DNA of 64,000 nt from Thauera aromatica_A (GTDB lineage Bacteria > Pseudomonadota > Gammaproteobacteria > Burkholderiales > Rhodocyclaceae): assembly GCF_023093595.1 (NCBI RefSeq), contig NZ_JALLIK010000110.1, positions 186,001 through 250,000 of the forward strand. The letters are read 5' to 3'. Positions 24,167 through 33,073 of this stretch are shown one piece after another. Made by a program: the position numbers and the translations under genes. The notes under the pieces were generated by a model that was not told where the DNA came from, did no database searches, and was given only the letters and a program-made list of their open reading frames with translations. Numbering within the stretch: position 1 is the stretch's first letter; each line of letters begins with the position of its first letter.

Positions 24167-24919
24167 TCAGACCGGATTGGGCAGATCGACGAAATCGGCG
24201 TGCAGGCCGAATTGTTCGGCCAGGTGGCGGGCCACCGCGCGGACACCGTAACGCTCGGTCGCATGATGGCCGGCGGCGACGTAGGGCACTCCGGATTCGC
24301 GCGCCAGATGCACGGTCTGCTCGGACGCCTCGCCGGAAACGTACAGATCCGCCCCGGCGGCGATCGCCTGCTCGAAAAACCCCTGCGCCCCCCCGGTGCA
24401 CCACGCCACCCGCCGCACCGCGCGCGCGCCGTCTCCCACCAGCAGGGGGTCCCGTCCCAGCCGGGCCGCGATCGAGCGCGCCAGCCCGGCGGCGCTTTCG
24501 CCTTCCCGGCTTCCCGGACTGCCGATCCAGCCCAGCGCCTGATCGGCGAAACGGCCATCCGCGCACCATCCCATCAGGCGCCCGAACTGGGCGTTGTTGC
24601 CCAGTTCGGGATGAGCGTCGAGCGGCAGGTGGTAGGCGAACAGGCTGATGTCGTTGGCCAGCAGGGTGCGCAGACGCTGGCGGCGGATGCCGGTGATGCG
24701 ACCGTCCTCGCCTTTCCAGAAATAGCCGTGATGCACGAAGACCGCGTCATAGTCGCCGTCGCGGGCGAGATCGAGCAAAGCCTGGCTCGCGGTGACGCCG
24801 CACAGCACGCGCGCGACCTCGGCGCGTCCTTCCACTTGCAGGCCGTTTGGGCAATAATCCTTCAATCCCGCAGCGTCGAACAAGGCTTCCAGGCGCCTGT
24901 CCAGTTCGATGAGTCGCAT
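24167..24919 (-). CDS. Nif3-like dinuclear metal centre protein
   Basis: 250 aa, YbgI/Nif3 family (also annotated GTP cyclohydrolase 1 type 2). Metal ligands are visible in FVHHGYFWK, ISLFAYHLPLDAHPELGN and, near the end, AAGHHATERYGVRA. The DYCPNGLQVEGR N-terminal motif is conserved. The biochemical role is unsettled; family members form hexameric toroids. It is divergent from the DegS-like protease gene, a pairing often found in betaproteobacteria. Confidence 0.92.
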   Translation of the reverse strand: MRLIELDRRLEALFDAAGLKDYCPNGLQVEGRAEVARVLCGVTASQALLDLARDGDYDAVFVHHGYFWKGEDGRITGIRRQRLRTLLANDISLFAYHLPLDAHPELGNNAQFGRLMGWCADGRFADQALGWIGSPGSREGESAAGLARSIAARLGRDPLLVGDGARAVRRVAWCTGGAQGFFEQAIAAGADLYVSGEASEQTVHLARESGVPYVAAGHHATERYGVRAVARHLAEQFGLHADFVDLPNPV

Positions 24920-25008
24920 TCGTTTTCCACTCCCCGGCTGTGGCCGGCGTCGATCCGCTTCGCCCGCCGCCGGCCGGTTTTCGATTCCCGCCCATTGAGC
25001 GAGTCATT

Positions 25009-26166
25009 ATGCGCCGTCTGTGGCTGATCTTCGCGCAAGCCGTGACCGTCAGCGTCGCCGTGCTGTTCGTCGTCAATACGCTCAGGCCCGAATGGCTGCG
25101 CGATACGGCGCCGGCCTCGGTGGTCGCGATCCTGGAAGCGCCGGCCGGCACCGAGCGCACCCCCGCCGCCGGCTCCTATGCGGCGGCGGCGCAGCGCTCG
25201 ATGCCCGCGGTGGTCCATGTCTTTACCAGCAAGAAAGGCCGCAGCCAGCGCCACCCCCTGCTCGACGATCCGCTGTTCCGCCACTTTTTCGGCGAACGCC
25301 TGCCGAACGCCCCGGAGCAGCGTGAATCCGGCCTCGGCTCCGGCGTCATCGTCAGCCCGGAAGGCTACGTCCTGACCAACAACCACGTCATCGAAACCGC
25401 CGACGCGATCGAGATCGCCCTCAACGACGGTCGCCAGTTTCCCGCCCGCCTGGTTGGCCGCGACCCGGAAACCGATCTCGCGGTGCTGCACATCGACGCC
25501 GACGCCGGCCTGCCGGCGATCACGTTCTCGGCCGGCGACAGCCTCACCGTCGGCGACGTCGTGCTCGCCATCGGCAACCCGTTCGGCGTCGGCCAGACGG
25601 TGACGATGGGCATCGTCTCCGCGCTCGGGCGCAAGCAGCTCGGCATCAACACGTTCGAGAACTACATCCAGACCGATGCCGCGATCAACCCGGGCAACTC
25701 GGGCGGCGCGCTGGTCGACAGCACCGGACACCTGGTCGGCATCAACACCGCGATCTATTCGCGCTCGGGCGGCTCGCTCGGCATCGGCTTCGCCATTCCG
25801 GTGTCGATCGCGCGCAACGTCCTCGAACAGATCGTCGCCACCGGCGAAGTCACCCGCGGCTGGGTCGGCGTGGAAATCCAGGAGCTGACTCCGGAGCTGG
25901 CCGAATCGTTCGGTTACCGGGATGCCGAGGGCGCATTGATCGCCGGCGTCCTGCGCGGCAGCCCGGCGGATCGCGCCGGCATCCGCCCCGGCGACGTGCT
26001 GGTCGGCCTCGACGGCAAGGAGGTGCGCGATCCGAAATCGATGCTCGACATGGTGGCCGCCCTGCCGCCCGGGCAGCGGGCCGTCTTCCGCATCCGTCGC
26101 GGCGCCCAGAAGCTCGAGCTCGCAGTCGAGGTGGGGCGGCGGCCGACGCCGCCGGCGAGCCGCTGA
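25009..26166 (+). CDS. DegS/HtrA-like membrane-anchored serine protease
   Basis: 385-aa periplasmic trypsin-like protease with an N-terminal membrane anchor (about 5-25) and one PDZ domain (about 285-380). The triad is intact: His in TNNHVIE, Asp in ETDLAVLHID and Ser in NPGNSGGALVD. A single PDZ and an uncleaved anchor fit DegS better than DegP. Homologues trigger the envelope stress response by cleaving RseA; that role is inferred. ATG 25009 was chosen because it puts the membrane helix directly at the N-terminus. It ends convergently with tatC. Confidence 0.9.
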   Translation: MRRLWLIFAQAVTVSVAVLFVVNTLRPEWLRDTAPASVVAILEAPAGTERTPAAGSYAAAAQRSMPAVVHVFTSKKGRSQRHPLLDDPLFRHFFGERLPNAPEQRESGLGSGVIVSPEGYVLTNNHVIETADAIEIALNDGRQFPARLVGRDPETDLAVLHIDADAGLPAITFSAGDSLTVGDVVLAIGNPFGVGQTVTMGIVSALGRKQLGINTFENYIQTDAAINPGNSGGALVDSTGHLVGINTAIYSRSGGSLGIGFAIPVSIARNVLEQIVATGEVTRGWVGVEIQELTPELAESFGYRDAEGALIAGVLRGSPADRAGIRPGDVLVGLDGKEVRDPKSMLDMVAALPPGQRAVFRIRRGAQKLELAVEVGRRPTPPASR

Positions 26167-26188
26167 GCCGGCGACGGCGCGCGGCGCT

Positions 26189-27016
26189 TCAGCCCTTCCC
26201 GCCCGGACGGTCGTCCGCTTCGAGGCTTCGCTCCGGCTCCCCGTCCGGCCCCTGCAGCGCGGCTGGAGCCGGCACCTGTGCAGCCTCCGCTCGTGCTGCG
26301 GGCCGGGTGATCATTTTCGCCAGCACGATGCCGAGCTCGTAGAGCAGGCACATCGGCACCGCCAGCATGAACTGCGAAATCACATCCGGCGGGGTGACGA
26401 TGGCGGCGATGACGAACGCGGCGACGATCACGTAGGGCCGCATCTCGCGCAGTTTGGCGACATCGACGACGCCGGCCTTCACCAGCAGGATCACCGCCAC
26501 CGGAACCTCGAAAGTGATGCCGAAAGCGAGGAACATCGACATCACGAAGGACAGGTACTGCTCGATGTCCGGCGCCGGCACGATGCTCTTGGGCGCGAAT
26601 TCGGCGATGAACTTGAACACCATGCCGAACACGAAGAAGTAGCAGAACGCCATCCCGATCAGGAACAGCAGCGTGCTGCCCAGCACCAACGGTAGCGCCA
26701 TGCGCTTTTCGTGGGCGTAGAGGCCGGGGGCGATGAAGGCCCAGGCCTGGTACAGCACCCAGGGCAGCGCCAGCACGAAGGAAACCATCATCGTCACTTT
26801 CACCGGGACGAAGAAGGGCGTGACCACGCCGGTGGCGATCATGTTCGTGCCCTCGGGCAGCGTGTTCATCATCGGTCGGGCGAGGAGGTCGTAGATGTCG
26901 CCCGCCCACGGCATCAGGCAGACGAAGACGACGGCCACCGCGATCAGGGCGCGGATCAGGCGGTCGCGCAACTCGATGAGGTGGGCGATGAAGGTTTCCT
27001 GTTGTGCGCTCATCAT
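26189..27016 (-). CDS. tatC: Sec-independent protein translocase TatC
   Basis: Six-helix receptor of the twin-arginine translocase, 275 aa. Conserved residues: FIAHLIELRDRL at the N-terminus, GLYAHEKR loop, FAFGITFEVPV-like segment (FLAFGITFEVPV), and TPPDVISQ. The C-terminal 30 residues are a charged tail absent from E. coli TatC. ATG overlaps the tatB stop as ATGA. Last gene of the his-hint-tat run. Confidence 0.96.
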   Translation of the reverse strand: MMSAQQETFIAHLIELRDRLIRALIAVAVVFVCLMPWAGDIYDLLARPMMNTLPEGTNMIATGVVTPFFVPVKVTMMVSFVLALPWVLYQAWAFIAPGLYAHEKRMALPLVLGSTLLFLIGMAFCYFFVFGMVFKFIAEFAPKSIVPAPDIEQYLSFVMSMFLAFGITFEVPVAVILLVKAGVVDVAKLREMRPYVIVAAFVIAAIVTPPDVISQFMLAVPMCLLYELGIVLAKMITRPAARAEAAQVPAPAALQGPDGEPERSLEADDRPGGKG

Positions 27017-27510
27017 GCCTTGGCCTTGTCGCCGGGGGGCGCCGGCTGCGGCGCAGCCTCGCCGAGCCCGAGGTCGAGCTGGGAGTCGTCGCTCGCCCGG
27101 GGCGGGGGCTCCTGGGGAAGGGAGGGGTGCGAAGCGGAGGCCGCTCCCGGCGGGGAGGTGCCCGCCGCGGAAGATTCGGCCTGCGGCGCCGGCTGCCCGG
27201 CGACCGAGGCCGGCAGCATCGAGCGCAGCTCGCCGACGGTGCGCCCGGCTTCGGATTCGACGCTCGCCACGCCGGAGCGTACCGAGGACTCGACCTCCTG
27301 CGCCTGCTGGCGGACCTGTTCCTGCAGCTTCTTGAGCTCCTCGAGCTGCATCTCGCGCTGGATGTCCGACTTCACATCGGACACGTAGCGCTGCACCCGT
27401 CCGAGCAGGTGGCCAGCGGTGCGCGCGACCTTGGGCAGGCGCTCGGGCCCGACCACGACCAGCAGCACGACGCCGATCACAATGAGTTCAGAAAAACCGA
27501 AATCGAACAT
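27013..27510 (-). CDS. tatB: Sec-independent protein translocase TatB
   Basis: 165 aa. Begins MFDFGFSELIVIG with a single N-terminal helix, the VVGPERLPKVART hinge, then an amphipathic helix and a long Gln/Glu-rich coiled region, ending in a Pro/Ala-rich tail. MFDFGF and the Glu in the helix (SELIVI) are TatB-specific. It begins 97 bp after the tatA stop; this gap contains a terminator-like hairpin. Confidence 0.94.
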   Translation of the reverse strand: MFDFGFSELIVIGVVLLVVVGPERLPKVARTAGHLLGRVQRYVSDVKSDIQREMQLEELKKLQEQVRQQAQEVESSVRSGVASVESEAGRTVGELRSMLPASVAGQPAPQAESSAAGTSPPGAASASHPSLPQEPPPRASDDSQLDLGLGEAAPQPAPPGDKAKA

Positions 27511-27560
27511 GGCTGCTCGCCCCAGACGCGGATTGCCGCCGGCGACCCGCAGGAAAACGA

Positions 27561-27586
27561 AGGGGCGCTCCCGTCAGGGCGCCCCT
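27561..27586 (-). terminator. Hairpin with partial T-tract between tatA and tatB
   Basis: A perfect 8-bp stem AGGGGCGC/GCGCCCCT with a 10-nt loop is followed on the transcribed strand by TTCGTTTTCC. It lies inside the tat operon, after the tatA stop and before tatB. It resembles a leaky rho-independent terminator or an mRNA 3'-end stabiliser for the tatA message. Confidence 0.55.
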
Positions 27587-27607
27587 CCCGCACTCGGAAC
27601 GCAGGGA

Positions 27608-27847
27608 TCAGGAACGGCCGTTGTCGACCTTTTCCCGCGCTTCGCCGTCGATCGTCTGGCCGTTGACGATCTTCTGCTGGGGGGCGTCGGCGGAGGAGGC
27701 GCTGCTGTCGCCTTCCTTCATGCCATCCTTGAAGCCCTTCACCGCGCCGCCGAGATCGGAGCCGATGTTGCGCAGCTTCTTGGTCCCGAACACCAGCAGG
27801 ACGATGACCAGCACGATCAGCCAGTGCCAGATGCTGAAAGAACCCAT
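27608..27847 (-). CDS. tatA: Sec-independent protein translocase TatA
   Basis: 79-aa pore-forming Tat subunit. MGSFSIWHWLIVLVIVLLVFG forms the membrane helix (given here in two parts: MGSFSIWHWLIV and LVIVLLVFG), followed by the FGTKKLRNIGSDLG hinge and an amphipathic helix with GFKDGM. AAGGAG precedes the ATG. It starts 10 bp after the HIT-family gene. Confidence 0.96.
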   Translation of the reverse strand: MGSFSIWHWLIVLVIVLLVFGTKKLRNIGSDLGGAVKGFKDGMKEGDSSASSADAPQQKIVNGQTIDGEAREKVDNGRS

Positions 27848-27857
27848 ACCGCTCTCC

Positions 27858-28205
27858 TTAACGCTTCAACATGGGCGGCAAGGGGTCGGGCCCGCCCAGA
27901 ATATGGAGGTGCAGATGATACACCTCCTGCAGGCCGACCCTTCCGGTATTGACGATGGTGCGGAAACCGTCGGCACAGCCGTGCTCGCGGGCGATCCGCC
28001 CCGCTGCAACCATCAGACGCCCCATCGCCGCCTCGTGTTCCGGTTCGAGCTGGGCCATCGAGTCCACGTGCGCCTTGGGAATCACCAGGATGTGCACCGG
28101 AGCGAGCGGGTTGATGTCGTGAAAGGCGAGGATGTGCTCGTCCTCGTACACTTTCCGCGAAGGGATCTCGCCGCGCACGATGCGGCAGAAAATGCAGTCG
28201 CTCAT
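27858..28205 (-). CDS. hinT: HIT-family histidine triad nucleotide-binding protein
   Basis: 115-aa nucleotide hydrolase/transferase of the HinT branch. The triad is VYHLHLHILGG (H-x-H-x-H), with CIFCRIVRGEIPS and HILVIPKAHV upstream. ATG 28205 overlaps the hisE stop (ATGA). It lies between his and tat genes, a conserved order in betaproteobacteria; a functional link to histidine synthesis is not known. Confidence 0.94.
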   Translation of the reverse strand: MSDCIFCRIVRGEIPSRKVYEDEHILAFHDINPLAPVHILVIPKAHVDSMAQLEPEHEAAMGRLMVAAGRIAREHGCADGFRTIVNTGRVGLQEVYHLHLHILGGPDPLPPMLKR

Positions 28206-28543
28206 CCCCGGACCTCCACCTGCGCGGTACGCGATTTCTTCTCGTCGATGCCGGACACGCCTTCGCGGCGGCGGAACTCGGCGATCACGTCCTCCACCGA
28301 CAGGCCGTGGTGCGCCAGCAGCACCAGCGAATGGAACCACAGGTCGGTCACTTCCCACACCAGGTGCAGGCGGTCCTGGTCCTTCGCCGCCATGATTGTT
28401 TCGGCAGCCTCTTCGGCGACTTTCTTGCAGATCGCGTCGGTCCCCTTGGCGTAGAGGCTGGACACGTAGGAGGCGTCGGGGTCTGCCTGCTTGCGCGCCA
28501 CCAGGGTGTCGGAGACGCGGCGCAGCACTTCGATATCGATCAC
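28202..28543 (-). CDS. hisE: Phosphoribosyl-ATP pyrophosphatase
   Basis: Second step of histidine synthesis, 113 aa, MazG-like all-alpha fold. Metal-binding pattern EEAAETIMAAKD and TDLWFHSLVLLAHHG is intact. Separate from HisI, unlike the enteric fusion. Start is GTG overlapping the hisI stop (GTGA). Confidence 0.94.
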   Translation of the reverse strand: MIDIEVLRRVSDTLVARKQADPDASYVSSLYAKGTDAICKKVAEEAAETIMAAKDQDRLHLVWEVTDLWFHSLVLLAHHGLSVEDVIAEFRRREGVSGIDEKKSRTAQVEVRG

Positions 28544-28931
28544 TTGTAGATCTCCTGCGGGTCTTTCAAAACCGGTTCGACGGCCTGCCAGTGGCCATCG
28601 GCGAAATACTTCTGGAAAAAGCAGCTGTGCCGCCCGGTGTGGCAGGCGATGCCGCCGACCTGCTCGATCCTGAGCAGCACGACGTCGTTATCGCAGTCGA
28701 TGCGGATGTCGACTACCTTCTGCACGTGGCCGGACTCCTCGCCCTTGTGCCACAGCTTGCGCCGCGAGCGCGACCAGTAGACTGCCTCGCCGGTCTCGGC
28801 GGTGCGCTGCAAGGCGTCGCGGTTCATCCAGGCGAACATCAGCACGTCGCCCGAGGACGCCTCCTGCGCGATCACCGGCACCAGGCCGTGCTCGTCCCAC
28901 TTGACTTCGTTGAGCCAGCGCGTGTTCTCGC

Positions 28932-28935
<4 letters not shown>
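28540..28935 (-). CDS. hisI: Phosphoribosyl-AMP cyclohydrolase
   Basis: Third step of histidine synthesis, 131 aa. MFAWMNRDALQRT, YWSRSRRKLWHKGEESG, DCDNDVVLL (Mg site) and the zinc cysteines in CHTGRHSCFF are present. Start is GTG, overlapping the hisF stop by GTGA. The reading frame is open further upstream, but GTG 28935 matches the family N-terminus. Confidence 0.94.
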
Positions 28936-29690
<755 letters not shown>

Positions 29691-29724
29691 CAGCGACACT
29701 CGGCGGAAGGGGGCATGGGAAGGC

Positions 29725-30474
29725 TCATTCGGTCACACCGTTCAGTTCGTCGGCACGCGCCTGGGCCGCGGCAAAATCGAGCGTGCCCTCGTAGATCGCG
29801 CGCCCGGTGATTGCGCCCATGATGCCTTCGTCCTCGACCGCGCACAGCGCGTCGATGTCGGCGAGGTCGGTGATGCCGCCGCTGGCGATGACCGGAATGC
29901 GCAGCGCGCGTGCCAGGCGTACGGTGGCCTCGATGTTGACTCCGGAGAGCATGCCGTCGCGACCGATGTCGGTGTAGATGACCGCCTCGACGCCGTAGTC
30001 CTCGAACTTCTTCGCCAGATCGACGACATCGTGGCCGGTGAGCTTGGACCAGCCATCGACCGCCACTTTGCCGTCCTTGGCATCGAGGCCGACGATGATG
30101 TGGCCGGGGAAGGCGCTGCAGGCGTCGTGCAGGAAACCGGGGTTCTTCACCGCGGCGGTACCGATGATGACGTAACTGATGCCGTTGTCGAGGTAGTGCT
30201 CGATGGTATCGAGGTCGCGGATGCCGCCGCCGAGCTGGACCGGGATGTCGTCGCCGACTTCGTCGGTGATGGCACGGATCGCGGCGCCGTTCTTGGGCTT
30301 GCCGGCAAAAGCGCCGTTCAGGTCCACCAGATGCAGGCGGCGGGCGCCACGCTCGAGCCAGTGGCGCGCCATCGCGCCCGGGTCTTCGGAAAACACCGTG
30401 GCGTCGTCCATTTCGCCCTGTTTCAGGCGTACACAGTGACCGTCCTTGAGGTCGATGGCGGGAATCAGCAGCAT
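29725..30474 (-). CDS. hisA: Phosphoribosylformimino-5-aminoimidazole carboxamide ribotide isomerase
   Basis: Fourth step of histidine synthesis, 249-aa TIM barrel related to HisF. LIPAIDLKDGHCVRL carries the catalytic Asp near residue 8; the second is in IYTDIGRDGMLSG. The phosphate loops VQLGGGIRD and VIASGGITD are present. TrpF is absent from this window, but nothing suggests a PriA-type dual enzyme. Confidence 0.96.
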   Translation of the reverse strand: MLLIPAIDLKDGHCVRLKQGEMDDATVFSEDPGAMARHWLERGARRLHLVDLNGAFAGKPKNGAAIRAITDEVGDDIPVQLGGGIRDLDTIEHYLDNGISYVIIGTAAVKNPGFLHDACSAFPGHIIVGLDAKDGKVAVDGWSKLTGHDVVDLAKKFEDYGVEAVIYTDIGRDGMLSGVNIEATVRLARALRIPVIASGGITDLADIDALCAVEDEGIMGAITGRAIYEGTLDFAAAQARADELNGVTE

Positions 30475-30521
30475 ACCGGGATCAGTTGAAGTGAAGCGGG
30501 GTGAGAATGGGCCGCAGGCGC

Positions 30522-31160
30522 TCAGGGCTGCCAGCGGATGAAGTTGGCGAGCAGGCGGAGACCGGCTGCGGCGCTCTTTTCCGGGTGGAACTGGGCGGCG
30601 AAGATATTAGCCCGCGCTACCGCACTGGTAAACCGCAGGCCGTAATCGGTCTCGGCCGCAGTCAGCGCGGCGTCGGCCGGAGCGACGAAATAGCTATGCA
30701 CGAAATAGAAGCGCTCGCCGTCGGCGATCCCCTCCCACAGCGGATGGGGGGCACGCTGCCAGACTTCGTTCCAGCCCATGTGCGGCACTTTCAGCCGGCT
30801 GCCGTCGGCAGCGACCATGCGCGCAGGCGGGAAACGGACGACCTCGCCGGGGAGGATGCCGAGCCCGGGCACGTCGCCTTCGGCGCTGTGTTCGAACAGC
30901 ATCTGCTGGCCGATGCAGATCCCGAGGAAGGGTTTTTCCGCCGCGGCCCGGAGCACCGCCGGACGCAGGCCGCGGGCATCGAGCTCGCGCATGCAGTCGG
31001 GCATCGCCCCCTGCCCCGGGAACACGACCCGTTCGGCGGCGGCGACCCGCGCCGGATCGGAGGTAATGAAAACTTCATGGCCGGGGGCGACGTGCTCGAT
31101 CGCCTTCGCGACCGAACGCAGGTTGCCCATGCCGTAATCGATGATGGCCACGGTGGTCAT
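30522..31160 (-). CDS. hisH: Imidazole glycerol phosphate synthase glutaminase subunit
   Basis: Class I glutamine amidotransferase partner of HisF, 212 aa. Nucleophile Cys in LGICIGQQMLF; catalytic His-Glu in AAQFHPEKS. DYGMGNLRSVAKA near the N-terminus is typical. It lies 47 bp upstream of hisA and 88 bp downstream of hisB. Confidence 0.96.
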   Translation of the reverse strand: MTTVAIIDYGMGNLRSVAKAIEHVAPGHEVFITSDPARVAAAERVVFPGQGAMPDCMRELDARGLRPAVLRAAAEKPFLGICIGQQMLFEHSAEGDVPGLGILPGEVVRFPPARMVAADGSRLKVPHMGWNEVWQRAPHPLWEGIADGERFYFVHSYFVAPADAALTAAETDYGLRFTSAVARANIFAAQFHPEKSAAAGLRLLANFIRWQP

Positions 31161-31248
31161 CGTGTGGACTCGCTATCGGGAAAATGGGCGGCCGCGGGGC
31201 GCGGCGGCCGGTTCATGGTCACAGAAAGGCTGCCCGGAACCCTGGCGC

Positions 31249-31836
31249 TCAGAGCGCGCCCTTGGTCGAAGGAATGGTGCCGGCAGCGCGCTCGTCATGC
31301 TCGGCCGCCATGCGCAGGGCGCGGGCGAAGGCCTTGAACACGGTCTCGCACTGGTGATGGGCATTGTCGCCGCGCAGATTATCGACGTGCAGCGACACTC
31401 CAGCGTGGTTGACGAAACCCTGGAAGAATTCGCGCACGAGATCCACGTCGAAGTTGCCGATGCGGGCCCGGGTGTAGTCGACGAAGTAGTGCAGCCCGGG
31501 GCGGCCGGAGAAATCCACCACCACCCGCGACAGCGCCTCGTCCAGCGGCACGTAGGCATGGCCGTAGCGGCGCACGCCCTTCTTGTCGCCGAGCGCCTTC
31601 GCGAACGCCTGCCCGAGCGTGATGCCGACATCCTCGACGGTGTGATGGTCGTCGATGTGGGTATCGCCCTCGCACTGGATGTCGAGATCGATCAGGCCGT
31701 GGCGCACGATCTGGTCGAGCATGTGATCGAAGAAAGGCACGCCCGTGTCGAGCCGGCCTTTTCCCGTTCCGTCGAGATCGATGCGTACGGTGATCCGGGT
31801 TTCGAGGGTATTGCGAGTGACTTCGGCTTGCCGCAT
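31249..31836 (-). CDS. hisB: Imidazoleglycerol-phosphate dehydratase
   Basis: Sixth reaction of histidine synthesis, 195 aa, monofunctional (no N-terminal HAD phosphatase). Mn-binding repeats are visible as FFDHMLDQ, HIDDHHTVEDVG and DNAHHQCE. First gene of the minus-strand hisBHAFIE-hinT-tatABC block; divergent from hisC with 147 bp between starts. Confidence 0.96.
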   Translation of the reverse strand: MRQAEVTRNTLETRITVRIDLDGTGKGRLDTGVPFFDHMLDQIVRHGLIDLDIQCEGDTHIDDHHTVEDVGITLGQAFAKALGDKKGVRRYGHAYVPLDEALSRVVVDFSGRPGLHYFVDYTRARIGNFDVDLVREFFQGFVNHAGVSLHVDNLRGDNAHHQCETVFKAFARALRMAAEHDERAAGTIPSTKGAL

Positions 31837-31983
31837 GGCTGGCTGTTGGCTTCAGAATGGGAGGTTCGGGCCATGATACCATCGCCCGGCAACATGGCTG
31901 CAAAACGCGGCCTGTGCGGTGGACAGCGGCAGCGCTTCGGCGTTGCCGATTCGCCACTCGAACCCCTGACCGCAGACACATCC

Positions 31984-33057
31984 ATGAGCCGCTACTGGAG
32001 CGCCGTCGTCCACGGCCTGACCCCTTATGTTCCGGGCGAGCAGCCCAAGCTCGACAACCTGGTCAAGCTCAACACCAACGAGCACCCCTATGGTCCCTCG
32101 CCGCGCGCTCTCGAAGCGATCCGCGCCGCCACCGGCGAGGCCCTGCGCCTGTACCCCGACCCCAACGCCGACGCCCTGAAAGCGGCGCTCGCCGGGCGCC
32201 ACGGCCTCCAGCCGCAGCAGATCTTCGTCGGCAACGGCTCGGACGAAGTCCTCGCCCACGCTTTCATGGCCTTGCTCAAGCACGAGCGGGCGCTGTGGTT
32301 CCCCGACATCACCTACAGCTTCTATCCGGTGTATTGCGGCCTGTACGGCATCGCCCACCGCACCGTGCCGCTCGCCGCCGACTATTCGATCCGCGTCGAG
32401 GACTATCTGCCGCAGGGCGAGAACCGTGCCGGAGCGATCATCTTCCCCAATCCCAACGCCCCCACCGGCCGCGCCCTCGCCCTGGCCGAAGTCGAGCGCA
32501 TCGTCGCCGCCAACCCGGAGGCGGTGGTGCTGGTCGATGAGGCCTACGTCGATTTCGGCGGCGAGAGCGCGATCGCGCTGGTGGACAAGTACCCGAACCT
32601 GCTCGTCGTGCACACCTTTTCCAAGAGTCGCTCGCTCGCAGGCCTACGCGTCGGCTTCGCCGCCGGCCACGCCGGGCTCGTCGAAGCCCTCGAACGGGTC
32701 AAGAACAGCTTCAACTCCTATCCGCTCGACCGCCTGGCGATCGCCGGCGCGGTGGCTTCGGTCGAGGACGAAGAGCACTTCCGCGCGAGCTGCGGCAAAG
32801 TCATCGCCACCCGCGAGACCCTGCTCGGGCAGATGCGGGCGCTGGGATTCGAAGTCCTGCCTTCGGCGGCCAACTTCATTTTCGCCCGTCATCCGGCGCG
32901 GGACGGGGCCGAACTGGCGGCCGAACTGAGAAAGCGCGCGATCATCGTGCGCCACTTCAAGGCGCCGCGCATCGACCAGTTCCTGCGCATCACGGTGGGA
33001 ACGGACGCGCAGTGCGCCATCCTCGTCGGCGCACTGGCGGAAATCCTCCGCGGCTGA
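31984..33057 (+). CDS. hisC: Histidinol-phosphate aminotransferase
   Basis: PLP fold-type I aminotransferase, 357 aa. KLNTNEHPYGPSP, VGNGSDEVL, FPNPNAPTGRA, LVDEAYVDFGG and the PLP lysine in HTFSKSRSLAGLRVGF are intact. It is the only his gene on the plus strand here: hisD ends 16 bp away convergently and hisB starts divergently. In most related his clusters hisC is co-oriented between hisD and hisB, so this copy looks inverted in place. ATG 31984 gives the family N-terminus. Confidence 0.95.
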   Translation: MSRYWSAVVHGLTPYVPGEQPKLDNLVKLNTNEHPYGPSPRALEAIRAATGEALRLYPDPNADALKAALAGRHGLQPQQIFVGNGSDEVLAHAFMALLKHERALWFPDITYSFYPVYCGLYGIAHRTVPLAADYSIRVEDYLPQGENRAGAIIFPNPNAPTGRALALAEVERIVAANPEAVVLVDEAYVDFGGESAIALVDKYPNLLVVHTFSKSRSLAGLRVGFAAGHAGLVEALERVKNSFNSYPLDRLAIAGAVASVEDEEHFRASCGKVIATRETLLGQMRALGFEVLPSAANFIFARHPARDGAELAAELRKRAIIVRHFKAPRIDQFLRITVGTDAQCAILVGALAEILRG

Positions 33058-33073
33058 GCCGCCTCCGGCCCGG

